From positions 48,142 to 75,172 of the forward strand of contig BQKZ01001282.1 of NCBI GenBank assembly GCA_036244855.1: DNA of 27,031 nt, read 5' to 3'. Under the pieces are notes generated by a model. That model ran no database searches and was not told the origin of the DNA. It saw nothing but the letters and a program-made list of their open reading frames with translations. Positions within the stretch are counted from its first letter, which is position 1. Each line of letters opens with the position of its first letter. The DNA comes from Temnopleurus reevesii. Lineage: Eukaryota > Echinodermata > Echinoidea > Temnopleuroida > Temnopleuridae. Shown here piece after piece: positions 12,448 to 18,527 of the stretch. The translations under genes and the position numbers were made by a program.

Positions 12448-15284
12448 GTCATTATCATTATCATACTCTGTAGATGGATTTCACGTTCGTCTTGCCAATG
12501 GGTCAAGCTCCGCTGAAGGCCGAGTGGAGATCTCCTACAACAACGGATCGTGGGGTACAATCTGCGATGAGGGATGGGATCTACAAGACGCTTCAGTGGT
12601 GTGTCGTTCGCTAGGGTTCAGCCGTGTCCAGCTGGCGACGTCGTTCACGGAGTCGGGCGAGGGATCGGGTCCAATTCTCCTAAGTGATGTCGATTGTGCT
12701 GGAAGTGAGAGGAGCCTCCCAGAGTGCCGGCATGGAGAGGTCGGGAACTACAGCTACTGTGGACATGGCAGAGACGCTGGTGTGATCTGTTATTCAGAAG
12801 GTAATATGATAATTGAAGAGAATTGTCTCACGACATGCAAACGTAGGTAGAATGACGTTTCGGCTGCCTACTGTAAGCCTTCATCAGACTATAATGAGCA
12901 TGGACCACACTGTGTGAGTCTTATATTGAGGCAATGGTGTAATGGATTTCATTATTCTTCTGTTCTGAATTGATCAATGTTATATTTTCATCTCCATACC
13001 CCTTGTCAAGTGTAAGAGAATCAAAATATGGAAATGAATTCGTAAAGGTTGGAACCTATGTACTTTTAGGTATTCTGCAGTTTATTTGTATCCATGCTCT
13101 GGTTAAGTTAATCTGTAGCGATGCAGCAGTATACACACGTGAACATGCCTCTTCATGAATTCAATGACAAAATTACCTTAATGTCTATTGAACATTGAAT
13201 AACAGATTGCCAAATTTCATAAACTCGACATCACACTTATGAATGAAGATGCTGCTGTTAGTTGATTAGGTTTTGGTAAACCGCAGGAGTAACAATGATG
13301 GCAAAATTTCCCTGAGTGTTAAATGCATTGTTCAAAAGAGTTTTCGTTTGAAAAATTCTCTACTGCCAGATTCTAAATGCTACCTAAACGGTTGATGGTG
13401 TACATAAATTTAAACTGAAAATATCAGGATTCAAAATCGTTTAGTTCTTAAAAGTATCAACTACATAGACACAGTGTGACGAAATAAAGCTACAATGAAC
13501 GCTTTATTCAATATTCATCTTGATAGTACTTGTATAATTCCCGTCTTTCATTCTTATTTGTTTTTTCATCAATCTGAATGTAATAAAAAAATTCAGGCTG
13601 CTTGATTTGATAATTTTTTTAGATAACATAATCTTAATGTGTGACAATGTCTTTAACTTCACATTTTTCTTCGTTTCCAGAAAAGGCTTCTGTTCTTACT
13701 CTGGTTCTTGGGTTAAGCATCGCCTTTACCTGCGTCGTCGTGACTTCGATATTCATCGTTTGGAAATGCCGAGCTCGAAATAGGAACAGGGGGAGCATCA
13801 CCACAAATGTATACATGGATTTGATGACTTCTAAATCAAGCCAACATTCATCACTAGACCAAATTTACCAGAGTATTCGCACCCCTCCGAAACTACCCGA
13901 TCGTAACATGCGGATGGAGAGCTCGTCGGGCAGCAAGCGAAGATCACAAGGTCAGGCAGACATGGGTGGATCTTTTATTCCAACCGTATCTGCAGATACA
14001 GAACAGCACTACTACATGACGATAAAGACGGGAGGAAAAGCAACCATTGTGAACGAAGCTACAGAAGCAGGACCAGGGGCGGTTGCCCAGGCAGATGTAA
14101 TGTTACATTCTAACAACGAAACCAGTCTTAAATCGGAAGTCCAGAAAGTCTGCATGTATGATAATCATGATTATATGGAAGGGGATTCTCTGGAGCCGAG
14201 GTCACAAGAATGCGGTGAAGAAGATACCGACGGATATCTTGTCCCCAATATGGCAACGACAGATTCTGACTATTATTTGACCATTCTGGATGACAAAGAC
14301 GGTACAGGAAACGAATCAACAAACGTTGCATTGGTAGCTCATGGCCAGAGGAATGTCCCTACACCTACCAAGACAGACGCCAAACCATGCTATGCTTTTG
14401 GTGAAGTATGTATGAGCAAAGGAATGGACATTGAACATGATTACACGGACATGGAATCGCATCTGGAAGACCTCGACGGATATCTTGTCCCGAACGTAGC
14501 ACCTCCAGAATCCAACTGTTACCTGACGACATTGGACGACGAATCTGGTGCCACTGAAGCAACAGAAGCTGAACCCAAAGGACAAAGAGGTATGGACGCG
14601 GCATCTGGCTCGGGAAGCATCACGAGCCGCACGAGCACGGCTGCTGACATCTATCACGATTACACGTACGTTGAACTACGGCATGATGACGACGATGAAG
14701 ACGACGATGACTATCTAATCCCAACTATGACATCTAACGAATCCCACGATTACAAGGCGGTTGATGAGGACAAACCTACGACTATGAAAGAATCAATACA
14801 ATTCGAAACTGAACTCCACGGCAAGACTGGTATGAACACGGACGCTGATTCGATTGTCGGATCAGCATGCACGAGTTCGAGCGCGAGCATTGTCTATGAC
14901 GACGTAGACCTGCCGCATGATGGGGATGAAGAAGACGACAATGGGAATTCAATCTCGAATGCTCCATCTCCAGAACGCCTCGATTACATGGCAGTGAGGG
15001 TGGAGGAACCAGCTAATTCAGAAAATGAAGCAACATGTGCCGAGACTGGACTCCACGGAAAGATTGGTATGAAAACAAACGCTGATCCGATTGTCGGCTT
15101 AGCATGCACGAGTTCGAGTTCGAGCGCGAGCATTGCGTACGACGACGTAGACCTGCCTCATGATGGGGATGATGAAGACGACATTATGAACTTGATCCCG
15201 AATTCTGCATCTCCAGAATACGTCGATTGCATGGCAGTGAGAGTGGAGGAACCAGCTAATTCAGAAAATGAAAACACGATGTAA
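3326..15284 (+). CDS. Gene model: VWC-SRCR(5)-TM receptor, 5' end missing (join of seven exons)
   Basis: This is a composite model, joined 3326-3559, 4876-5196, 7687-8013, 9262-9585, 10457-10780, 12474-12800 and 13681-15284. Every junction is phase 1 with AG acceptors and GT donors, so the reading frame stays open over 3461 nt. The predicted protein has an extracellular von Willebrand factor C module and five scavenger receptor cysteine-rich domains. These are followed by one transmembrane helix and a long acidic, tyrosine-rich cytoplasmic tail. SRCR ectodomains commonly bind microbial or self polyanions and proteins; the tail would dock SH2 proteins after phosphorylation (inference). No signal peptide or start codon is visible, so the 5' end lies upstream of the window or in an exon I could not recognise. 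Whether the VWC exon belongs to this transcript is inferred from strand, phase and position. Exon borders were predicted by eye. Confidence 0.7.
3769..3945. mobile_element. MITE family TGTTG-GTTGCA, full copy
   Basis: GGAGGTGTTGCTCAAAAG at the left is inverted as TTTTAAACAACACCCTC at the right, with many GTTGCA/TGCAAC motifs inside. Located in the intron after the VWC exon. Confidence 0.65.
3946..4875. other. Intron between VWC and SRCR exon 1
   Basis: No further exon recognised. The block 4435-4800 is more GC-rich (GCGATTGCC, TCGCTAGCTCGC motifs) but has no open frame with SRCR or VWC character. Confidence 0.5.
4876..5196 (+). CDS. SRCR domain exon 1
   Basis: A 107-codon phase 1-1 exon between acceptor CTGTAG and donor GTATAT. 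It encodes a whole scavenger receptor cysteine-rich domain. Landmarks are RVRLVDG at the start, GRVEV, a WG turn followed by ICDDQW, ACRMLG, GSGPVLL, QCSG, KC, SCGPG and a final VCYSE. Six cysteines are present. The two extra cysteines of group B domains (before GRVE and after LG) are absent, so it is group A-like. The expected N-glycosylated NGSWG turn is HEPWG here, making this the most diverged of the five near that turn. A palindromic MITE begins about 15 nt after the splice donor. Confidence 0.85.
5211..5537. mobile_element. Two adjacent palindromic GGCACGG-family MITEs (TTAA type)
   Basis: Starts TTAAGGCCCGGGCAC and ends GTGCCCGGGCCTTAA, consistent with a TTAA target duplication as in piggyBac-type elements. 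Two units lie head to tail: 5215-5365 (right end lost) and 5366-5533. Each is a near-perfect palindrome with arms like GGCACGGTATTT and a centre containing ATTGGCCAAT-like sequence. Located at the start of the intron after SRCR exon 1. Confidence 0.8.
5538..5569 (+). repeat. GATGAT microsatellite
   Basis: A GATGATGATGATGATAATGATGATG run immediately after the MITE pair. Confidence 0.75.
5655..5780. mobile_element. Palindromic MITE, TTCAACACGA family, copy 1
   Basis: Left CTCCAGTCACATA, right TATGTGACTGTGGCTTAA, internal arms GATTCAACTCG and CGTGTTGAATCG. About 125 bp. Two related copies at 25096-25233 and 25973-26108. Confidence 0.7.
5779..6125. mobile_element. Fold-back element A, partial copy 2
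   Basis: Only the left half is recognisable: AAAGGGGAATAGC, then ACAAAATCGGATGATCCAGT, then ATGGCTGCCAACATGG. It is closest to the copy at 17957. I see no matching right arm. Confidence 0.55.
6126..6531. other. Intron segment, nothing recognised
   Basis: AT-rich sequence between the fold-back remnant and the CAGTCAAAC MITE. It may include the decayed right half of fold-back copy 2. Confidence 0.4.
6532..6716. mobile_element. MITE with CAGTCAAAC ends
   Basis: TACAGTCAATCGTG at the left and GGTTTGACTGTA at the right are inverted. The inside is built from repeated GTGGCCACTGTAGACAGG-like units. Confidence 0.6.
6812..6935. repeat. Dispersed repeat L, copy 2
   Basis: A second copy, sharing ACATCTGGAATAACATCT, GTCTTAAAGAAT, AAAAATGCTGGCAA and ATGTGCTTCCTA with the copy at 1965. 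Confidence 0.6.
6936..7536. other. Intron segment, nothing recognised
   Basis: No exon or repeat family assigned. Confidence 0.4.
7537..7643. repeat. Short palindrome upstream of SRCR exon 2
   Basis: GGTCACAGTCACAGTCGATC pairs with the inverted CTGTGACTGTGACTGTGAC run near 7627-7643. It may be a degenerate relative of repeat L. A direct repeat TCATGACTCTGAGT occurs twice just before it, near 7485-7510. Confidence 0.5.
7687..8013 (+). CDS. SRCR domain exon 2
   Basis: A 109-codon phase 1-1 exon with acceptor CCTATAG and donor GTAAGA. It carries all SRCR landmarks: [63 protein letters not shown] and AVCYSG. Six cysteines give a group A-like pattern. The usual SCGHG motif is SCVDG here, and the 'SGP' turn is SGS. 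The open frame extends upstream past the acceptor into intronic sequence containing a GTGACT repeat; that extension looks non-coding. A GGCACGG-family MITE follows the donor after about 33 nt, as it does after exon 1. Confidence 0.87.
8047..8231. mobile_element. Palindromic GGCACGG-family MITE, second site
   Basis: The same family as at 5211-5537: TAAAGGCCCAGGCACACC at the left, GATGTGCCCGAGCCTTAA at the right, with arms CACGGTATTTACGCG and CGCGTAAATACCGTG. Located at the start of the intron after SRCR exon 2. Confidence 0.8.
8386..8562. mobile_element. MITE family J, copy 2
   Basis: Begins AACACGATATCAACTATTTC and ends with GGAGATAGAGAATATCATT. The body has GTCCGCACAGTTTAATACAT. It sits in the intron between SRCR exons 2 and 3. 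Confidence 0.65.
8570..8845 (+). mobile_element. Probable retroposon 3' end
   Basis: AT-rich block ending in AATAAAATAATTATTG and a run of nine A. This is typical of a LINE 3' UTR with a short poly(A) tail; no coding part is visible. Confidence 0.3.
8899..9181. mobile_element. Two adjacent GGCGGTGTTTCAC MITEs
   Basis: Outer ends GGCGGTGTTTCAC and GTGAAACACCGCCC. In the middle, GGTGGAACATCGCC directly precedes GGGCGGCGTTTAACG, the end of one unit and the start of the next (8899-9022, 9026-9181). A single copy lies at 16475. Confidence 0.7.
9262..9585 (+). CDS. SRCR domain exon 3
   Basis: A 108-codon phase 1-1 exon with acceptor CCTGCAG and donor GTAATA. The domain runs from [10 protein letters not shown] to AVCYSG with [55 protein letters not shown] and SCGHGS. 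It has six cysteines in the group A-like pattern and one NGS glycosylation sequon. By eye it is most similar to SRCR exon 4 (shared [20 protein letters not shown]), suggesting a domain duplication within this gene. It is a clean intact exon with no frame damage. Confidence 0.88.
9788..9968. mobile_element. MITE-like inverted repeat TTACGAACC
   Basis: TTTACGAACCAACCAACTAC at the left pairs with the inverted GTAGGTCGGTTCGTAAA at the right. About 180 bp, in the intron before the exon-4 array. Confidence 0.55.
10093..10211 (+). pseudogene. Truncated SRCR exon copy 1 (decoy exon)
   Basis: This matches the first 119 nt of SRCR exon 4, preceded by the same ATGCATACAG acceptor. It then stops abruptly after the CAGCAA stretch and runs into intron-like sequence. 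An in-frame TAG at 10191 replaces a tryptophan codon, and the conserved SW of NGSWG has become PL. It lacks the second half of the domain and any donor, so it is a dead exon fragment. It is the oldest-looking unit of the 182-bp array. Confidence 0.85.
10275..10393 (+). pseudogene. Truncated SRCR exon copy 2 (decoy exon)
   Basis: A second copy of the first 119 nt of SRCR exon 4, with an intact frame ([32 protein letters not shown] in two overlapping blocks) and a good acceptor. It breaks at the same point as copy 1, and the frame runs on to a TAA at 10424 with no consensus donor. If spliced in by mistake it would truncate the receptor. It is less decayed than copy 1. Confidence 0.85.
10457..10780 (+). 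CDS. SRCR domain exon 4
   Basis: A 108-codon phase 1-1 exon with acceptor GCATACAG and donor GTATGA. Landmarks are [72 protein letters not shown] and AVCYSR. Six cysteines. It is the intact member of a 182-bp tandem array: two truncated copies of its first 119 nt and its 3' intron end lie directly upstream. The competing acceptors (before 10093 and 10275) have nearly the same sequence as the true one. Only this copy continues into the second half of the domain and ends at a donor. Confidence 0.88.
10781..11522. other. Intron start after SRCR exon 4
   Basis: The frame stays open about 75 codons past the donor, but the residues are basic and low-complexity without SRCR character, so it is read as intron. 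No repeat recognised. Confidence 0.5.
11523..12035. mobile_element. Fold-back element A, copy 3 (right arm lost)
   Basis: The left arm is well kept (AAAATTTGAGCAAAATCGGA at about 11595), followed by internal sequence with TGACGTCA at 11908-11915 and GGACAACTCCTCATTCA. The distal right arm is missing. It lies in the intron before SRCR exon 5. Confidence 0.6.
12143..12214 (-). mobile_element. Short retroposon 3' tail inserted in the upstream exon-5 duplication unit
   Basis: A 72-bp AT-rich block with CAATT repeats at one end and a T-run at the other, flanked by ATGTT on both sides. The paralogous unit at about 12360 reads straight through as CACTTCATGTTAAACG, an empty site. This defines the insertion and its target duplication directly. 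It is probably a LINE or SINE tail. Confidence 0.55.
12267..12292 (+). repeat. ATC microsatellite before decoy exon
   Basis: Eight or so ATC triplets directly upstream of the CTGTAG acceptor of the truncated exon-5 copy. Confidence 0.8.
12297..12360 (+). pseudogene. Truncated copy of SRCR exon 5 start
   Basis: Sixty-four nt identical or nearly so to the start of SRCR exon 5 ([21 protein letters not shown]), including the CTGTAG acceptor and an upstream ATC run. It then switches to intron sequence (ACTTCATGTTAAACG) with a stop soon after. The unit 12131-12359 recurs at 12359 onward. This is an independent second case of a truncated half-exon lying before its intact copy. Confidence 0.85.
12415..12465 (+). 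repeat. Imperfect ATC microsatellite before SRCR exon 5
   Basis: A run of ATC triplets with a few variants (GTC, ATT), ending about 8 nt before the acceptor. It occupies the place where a pyrimidine tract would normally be. Confidence 0.8.
12474..12800 (+). CDS. SRCR domain exon 5 (membrane-proximal)
   Basis: A 109-codon phase 1-1 exon with acceptor ACTCTGTAG and donor GTAATA. Domain landmarks are [68 protein letters not shown] and VICYSE. It differs from domains 2-4 in the LGFSRVQLA stretch. The intron upstream ends with an imperfect ATC trinucleotide run, with the acceptor only about 30 nt beyond it. A truncated copy of the first 64 nt of this exon lies upstream at 12297-12360. It is followed by an 880-bp intron before the transmembrane exon. 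Confidence 0.87.
12801..13680. other. Intron before the transmembrane exon
   Basis: Near 12847-12893 the sequence ATGACGTTTCGGCTGCC, then GCCTTCATCAGAC, resembles the terminal motif often seen in Penelope-like elements. This is only a weak match. No exon recognised. Confidence 0.4.
13681..15284 (+). CDS. Terminal exon: transmembrane helix and tyrosine-repeat cytoplasmic tail
   Basis: The exon starts after a good pyrimidine tract and TTTCCAG. It enters in phase 1 and stays open to TAA at 15282. It opens with a membrane helix (about 25 hydrophobic residues from ASVLTL to FIVW), then a basic stop-transfer KCRARNRNR. The tail of about 506 residues is acidic and has 22 tyrosines. It consists of degenerate repeats starting near 13968, 14229, 14475, 14706, 14943 and 15186 (period 77-87 residues). 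Repeat elements are [25 protein letters not shown] and LDYMAV. Three sites fit the ITIM pattern (IVYDDV, LDYMAV, IAYDDV) and YTDM fits the PI3-kinase SH2 pattern. The sixth repeat is cut short: the last three codons and the stop come from a MITE. No kinase or other enzymatic domain is seen. Confidence 0.85.
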
Positions 15285-15383
15285 ACTATTTCTGCAAAAT
15301 AAAGTCGGTCATGGACAATAGAGCAGTACGCCGTATTGAATTACTGTGCAGATACAGCAATCATATAACAAGCCGGTTCTGAT

Positions 15384-15385
<2 letters not shown>
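15273..15385. mobile_element. MITE family J, copy 3, carrying the SRCR stop codon
   Basis: Inverted relative to the other copies. It begins AACACGATGTAAACTATTTC, whose TAA is the receptor stop, and continues AATAAAGTCGG and GTATTGAATTACTGTGCAGA. Its far end is lost at a TTTA microsatellite. Confidence 0.7.
15298..15303 (+). promoter_or_regulatory. Poly(A) signal AATAAA of the SRCR receptor gene
   Basis: AATAAA lies 14 nt after the stop codon. It falls in the terminal inverted repeat of a MITE whose other copies carry the same or a one-base variant motif. Use as a polyadenylation signal is inferred; it would give a very short 3' UTR. Confidence 0.4.
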
Positions 15386-15426
<41 letters not shown>

Positions 15427-15427
15427 T
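15383..15427 (+). repeat. TTTA microsatellite
   Basis: About eleven TTTA units. Probably the tail (TAAA on the other strand) of the antisense retroposon that follows. Confidence 0.85.
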
Positions 15428-15535
15428 CAAAACATATATAATCAGGATAACAAGATCAATTATATACAAGGTTAAAATTGGTTTTCATCTTGGTCCTGGA
15501 ACAAAACAAATGCAAATAGTAAATATATAATAACA
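15428..15535 (-). mobile_element. Retroposon 3' end K, copy 1 (antisense)
   Basis: ATCAAAACATATATAATCAG, ATCAATTATATAC and TTGGTTTTCATCTTGGTCCT recur in order at 17690-17860. With the TTTA run it looks like a LINE tail in reverse orientation. Confidence 0.5.
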
Positions 15536-15539
15536 AATA

Positions 15540-15975
15540 ACAAATCCATTCTGGACAAGCCAAATACATATTATGGATCTCGCACTTTCAAAAATGCTTC
15601 ATCTGAACTCTGGAATGATTTACCCGACATTGTAAAGGAGGCGGATTCAACATATTCTTTCAAATCTCTGTTAAAAACCTATTTTTTGTACCGTTATTTT
15701 CTGTTTACAATGTGCTTGGTAGCGTCTTTAGATTAAGTTTAAACTTTGATTCTTCTTTTTAAACTTCTTACAACAAACCTGTTTTGAGTTTACCAAACCG
15801 TTAATTACCATTATCCATATTGTTGATAACTTATTCCATTATCCATGTATAGGGCCAAATGTTAGTATTTCTATATCTCTATACATCCTTCTTTCTATGC
15901 GCTTAGGGACTAGCCTCAAGCGAGAGGTAAGCGCTATATAAAAAAACGTTTATTACTATAATTATTATAATTTCA
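15540..15975 (+). pseudogene. 5'-truncated LINE fragment (ORF2 C-terminus and 3' UTR)
   Basis: The frame from about 15540 to TAA at 15734 reads a typical non-LTR retrotransposon C-terminus: YYGSRTFKNASSELWNDLP, then SFKSLLKTYF. The 3' UTR contains GCGCTTAGGGACTAGCC and a GCGCTATATAA end followed by TTATTATAATTATTAT, as in CR1/L2-type elements. No reverse transcriptase catalytic part remains. Confidence 0.75.
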
Positions 15976-15991
15976 TGTTTTATTGCATTTT

Positions 15992-16206
15992 ATTGCGTTA
16001 TGAGCCTGCGTCGGCTCAGCGTTTTGGGAAATTAAAAACGGTTCCTGGACGCACTGCATACGTGGATCAGACTGTGGACTGGCGTTCGGATCGAGCTCAA
16101 GGAGCGTACACCAAGCGTCAGTTCAGCGTTTGACCTGCATATTTTTGCGTCCAGGGAGCGTTTTTAATTTCCCAAAACGCTGGGCCGACGCAGGCTAAAA
16201 CGCAAC
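15992..16206. mobile_element. MITE with GCCTGCGTCGGC ends
   Basis: TTGCGTTATGAGCCTGCGTC at the left and GACGCAGGCTAAAACGCAAC at the right. The arms continue about 50 bp (GTTTTGGGAAATTAAAAACG pairs with CGTTTTTAATTTCCCAAAAC). Confidence 0.8.
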
Positions 16207-16474
16207 GGTGTGAGTCGGCCTTGAGAGTAGTTTTTAGCAATTGGATTTTTGTATCAAAAGTAAAGTTAGTATTTTTGTTCCATCGTTTCATTTGAATTTT
16301 GGCATTTTATTGATTACACTTTTGACGAAATAAAGATATGTGAACTGGTATGTATTGTGCTATTGTGCGATGTGCTTTTATTCACTAGTGAATAAGCTAA
16401 CAGCAATGTTAGATACTTACGAGATGCCATAAACACATCAATTATGCACGCATCCAGCTAGGATTTTGAGACCT
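16207..16474. other. Unassigned spacer
   Basis: AT-rich. It contains AATAAAG near 16330 but no ORF, splice pair or repeat that I recognise. Confidence 0.5.
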
Positions 16475-16645
16475 GGGCGGTGTTTCACCAAGTCGTTCTT
16501 AAAGTTACGCACGACTTTACGTTCGACTGGTATCAGTTCTTGCGCTCTGTGCGCGTGATAATGTGAACCCTTACGCACCAGAAGGGGTACCAGTTGGACG
16601 TAGAGCCGTGCGTAAAGTCTTTCTTATCTTGGTGAAACACCGCCC
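16475..16645. mobile_element. GGCGGTGTTTCACC MITE, single copy
   Basis: GGGCGGTGTTTCACCAAG at the left and CTTGGTGAAACACCGCCC at the right. The inner arms GTTACGCACGACTTTACG and CCGTGCGTAAAG also pair. Confidence 0.8.
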
Positions 16646-16778
16646 CGGGGTCGACTTTTTTGCGCCCCAAAGCTAAGACCATTTCGTGCAATTGGCCCTT
16701 GACTATTATTATTTAATTAATATCATTCGACGCGCTTGCGCAGTTCAACCATCGTTTATCTGCTACGAACTCAATGCT

Positions 16779-16785
16779 TATAAAT
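16779..16785 (+). promoter_or_regulatory. Candidate TATA box of the TLR gene
   Basis: TATAAAT lies about 95 nt before a good GTGAG splice donor, in a local stretch with less repeat content. Assignment to the TLR 3-4 kb downstream is inference. Confidence 0.35.
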
Positions 16786-16808
16786 GCAGTACGTGGCAAG
16801 CTAGCTGC

Positions 16809-16879
16809 GCCATATCCTGCTCGAGAATTTGAAGAGCTTGAAAGATTTCCGATTTACTTTTCACACAGCACACACAGAG
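16809..16879 (+). other. Candidate non-coding first exon of the TLR gene
   Basis: It would start about 30 nt after the TATA box and end CACACAGAG with donor GTGAGAG at 16880. It contains no long ORF. The TLR coding exon has an acceptor-like TTACAG 6 nt before its ATG (also in the truncated copy), so a 5' UTR exon upstream is expected. The pairing is not proven. Confidence 0.35.
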
Positions 16880-16881
16880 GT

Positions 16882-17250
16882 GAGAGAAATAATCTGATTT
16901 AATTTAATATTTCACAAATATTACCATTATACTTTTCCATTTATTGAATTTGGGCATTTTTGTATTGCACATACATGTACTTCCTTTCTTTTAATCGTCT
17001 GTTTGTATTTTGTTTCCACTCTAAATTCGAGAAATGCATTGATTGATTTAAATTAGTCTTAAATCGTGAAGTTTCCATTAAGCTTGAATTTGATATTTGT
17101 CAGAGTGTTTGAAGTTCAATAAAAGGTACGCTGAAAAAATATGGAAAATCTTATACTAGCTTTTTAAAGATATAATTTATTTTAAAGATCAATACGCACT
17201 TAATATATCTGTCTTCACATCTTTTTGATAAGACGCTTTAGCGAGGATTT
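16882..17250. other. Unassigned AT-rich stretch
   Basis: No ORF or repeat recognised; it would be the start of the TLR 5' intron if the first-exon model is right. Confidence 0.4.
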
Positions 17251-17275
17251 TTTTAAGTCGCATTGTCATTTCCTT

Positions 17276-17600
17276 GTTCTTCTCATTTAGTTACTCCAAA
17301 ACACCCCCTCCCACACCCTCCCCCGCTTGATGTCTTCACCTATATAATAATATTTTTCAGATGTCATTTCTCGTTTAGTTACTCCAATGCAGAAGTTTTG
17401 TGTTTAGAAAACGCCATTATCATATTTTCAAAAAATCTCCCTATCGTGGGAGGAGACACCCCCTCCCACACGCTCCCCCGCTTGATGTCTTCACCTATAT
17501 AAGTATATTTTTTCAGATGTTATTTGTCATTTAGCTACTCGGATGCATAAGTTTTGTTTTTAGAAAACGCCACTTTCATGATTTATTTTTCAAAAATCTC
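17276..17600 (+). repeat. Tandem repeat of about 155 bp, two units
   Basis: CACCCCCTCCCACACCCTCC begins at 17302 and its copy at 17457. Both continue CGCTTGATGTCTTCACCTAT, TTTCAGATGT and GTTTAGAAAACGCC-like sequence. C-rich on this strand and out of character with its surroundings. Confidence 0.75.
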
Positions 17601-17624
17601 GCTACCATGAAAGTGGCGTTTTCA
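17562..17624. repeat. Hairpin GAAAACGCCACTTTCATG
   Basis: GAAAACGCCACTTTCATG and its inverse CATGAAAGTGGCGTTTTC flank a spacer of about 27 nt at the end of the tandem repeat. Confidence 0.75.
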
Positions 17625-17689
17625 AAACACAAAACTTCTGTATCGGAGCCTTGTCAAGGTGAATAATTTATTCATTTATCTGTTTACTT

Positions 17690-17860
17690 ATTCATTTTTT
17701 TTTTGTTTATTAAAACATATTTAAACAGGATAACAAAATCAATTATATACGAAGTATATATATTGGTTTTATATTATATTATTATATTATATTATATTAT
17801 ATTGGTTTTCAGCTTGGTCCTAGAGCAAAAGAAATAAAAATAACAAATTGATATCACTAA
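17690..17860 (-). mobile_element. Retroposon 3' end K, copy 2 (antisense)
   Basis: Shares AACAGGATAACAAAATCAAT and TTGGTTTTCAGCTTGGTCCT with the copy at 15428. Interrupted by a TATAT microsatellite at about 17765-17808. Confidence 0.5.
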
Positions 17861-17956
17861 TCTAGAGTTAAATGAAAATGGAACAACAAAATCCGATTTT
17901 GTCAGAACACGCTCTGTGGATAAGTCGCACTAGTTGAACCGTCGTAGTTTTTGATA

Positions 17957-18527
17957 ACTTAACGGGAGAATTAACCGCAGACTTTAATGTACTATCCGTG
18001 AATGATGAAAAATATGATCAAACTGTGAATATTTTAGCAAAATCGGATGATCCATTCAAAAGTTATTCATTTCCAAAGTTTTGATGTGTTCTATTAATTG
18101 GGCTCCTTTAATTGGCAATCTACAGGCACAAAATTGCTGCCAACATTGAGAACTCTTCATTTATATTATACTTTGTCCACATAATTTAATATTTTGTTCC
18201 TTTTAAAGAAAAATAGACAATAGATCAACAAGATTCATCCCAAAATGTATGCAGAAATAATATGTCCATATTATACGTGAACGAAGAAGTATAATTTTTG
18301 ATATTTTTTCGATAAAAGAAAGAAGATAATGTGAAATTATGTGTAGAAAGTGAATTGAGAATTCTCCAGCAGCCATTTTGTGCCTGTACGTTGCCAACTC
18401 GAGGAACGATGAGGGGTGTAAAACAAAATTTTGATCGTCCGATTTTGCTCAAATTTTCACAGTTTGATCATTGTATCTTTTCCATCCACTATCAGCACAT
18501 AAGAATCAGGGTGCAATTCGTCTTTAA
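17957..18527. mobile_element. Fold-back element A, copy 4
   Basis: AGCAAAATCGGATGATCCAT at the left pairs with GATCGTCCGATTTTGCTC at the right. ATTGCTGCCAACATTGAG also pairs with its inverted partner near 18370. Short ORFs on both strands here are by-products of the inverted repeat. Confidence 0.65.

Noticed and set aside
12840..12895. Penelope-like element end
   Set aside because: Only a short motif resemblance (ACGTTTCGG, CCTTCATCAGAC); no reverse transcriptase or endonuclease sequence nearby, so not called as a feature.
13641..13680. Independent start of the TM protein at 13641
   Set aside because: The frame opens with a non-ATG codon, and the stretch is the pyrimidine tract of a strong acceptor ending TTTCCAG.
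14128..14967. Minus-strand ORFs opposite the cytoplasmic tail
   Set aside because: Shadows of the repeated, codon-biased plus-strand exon.
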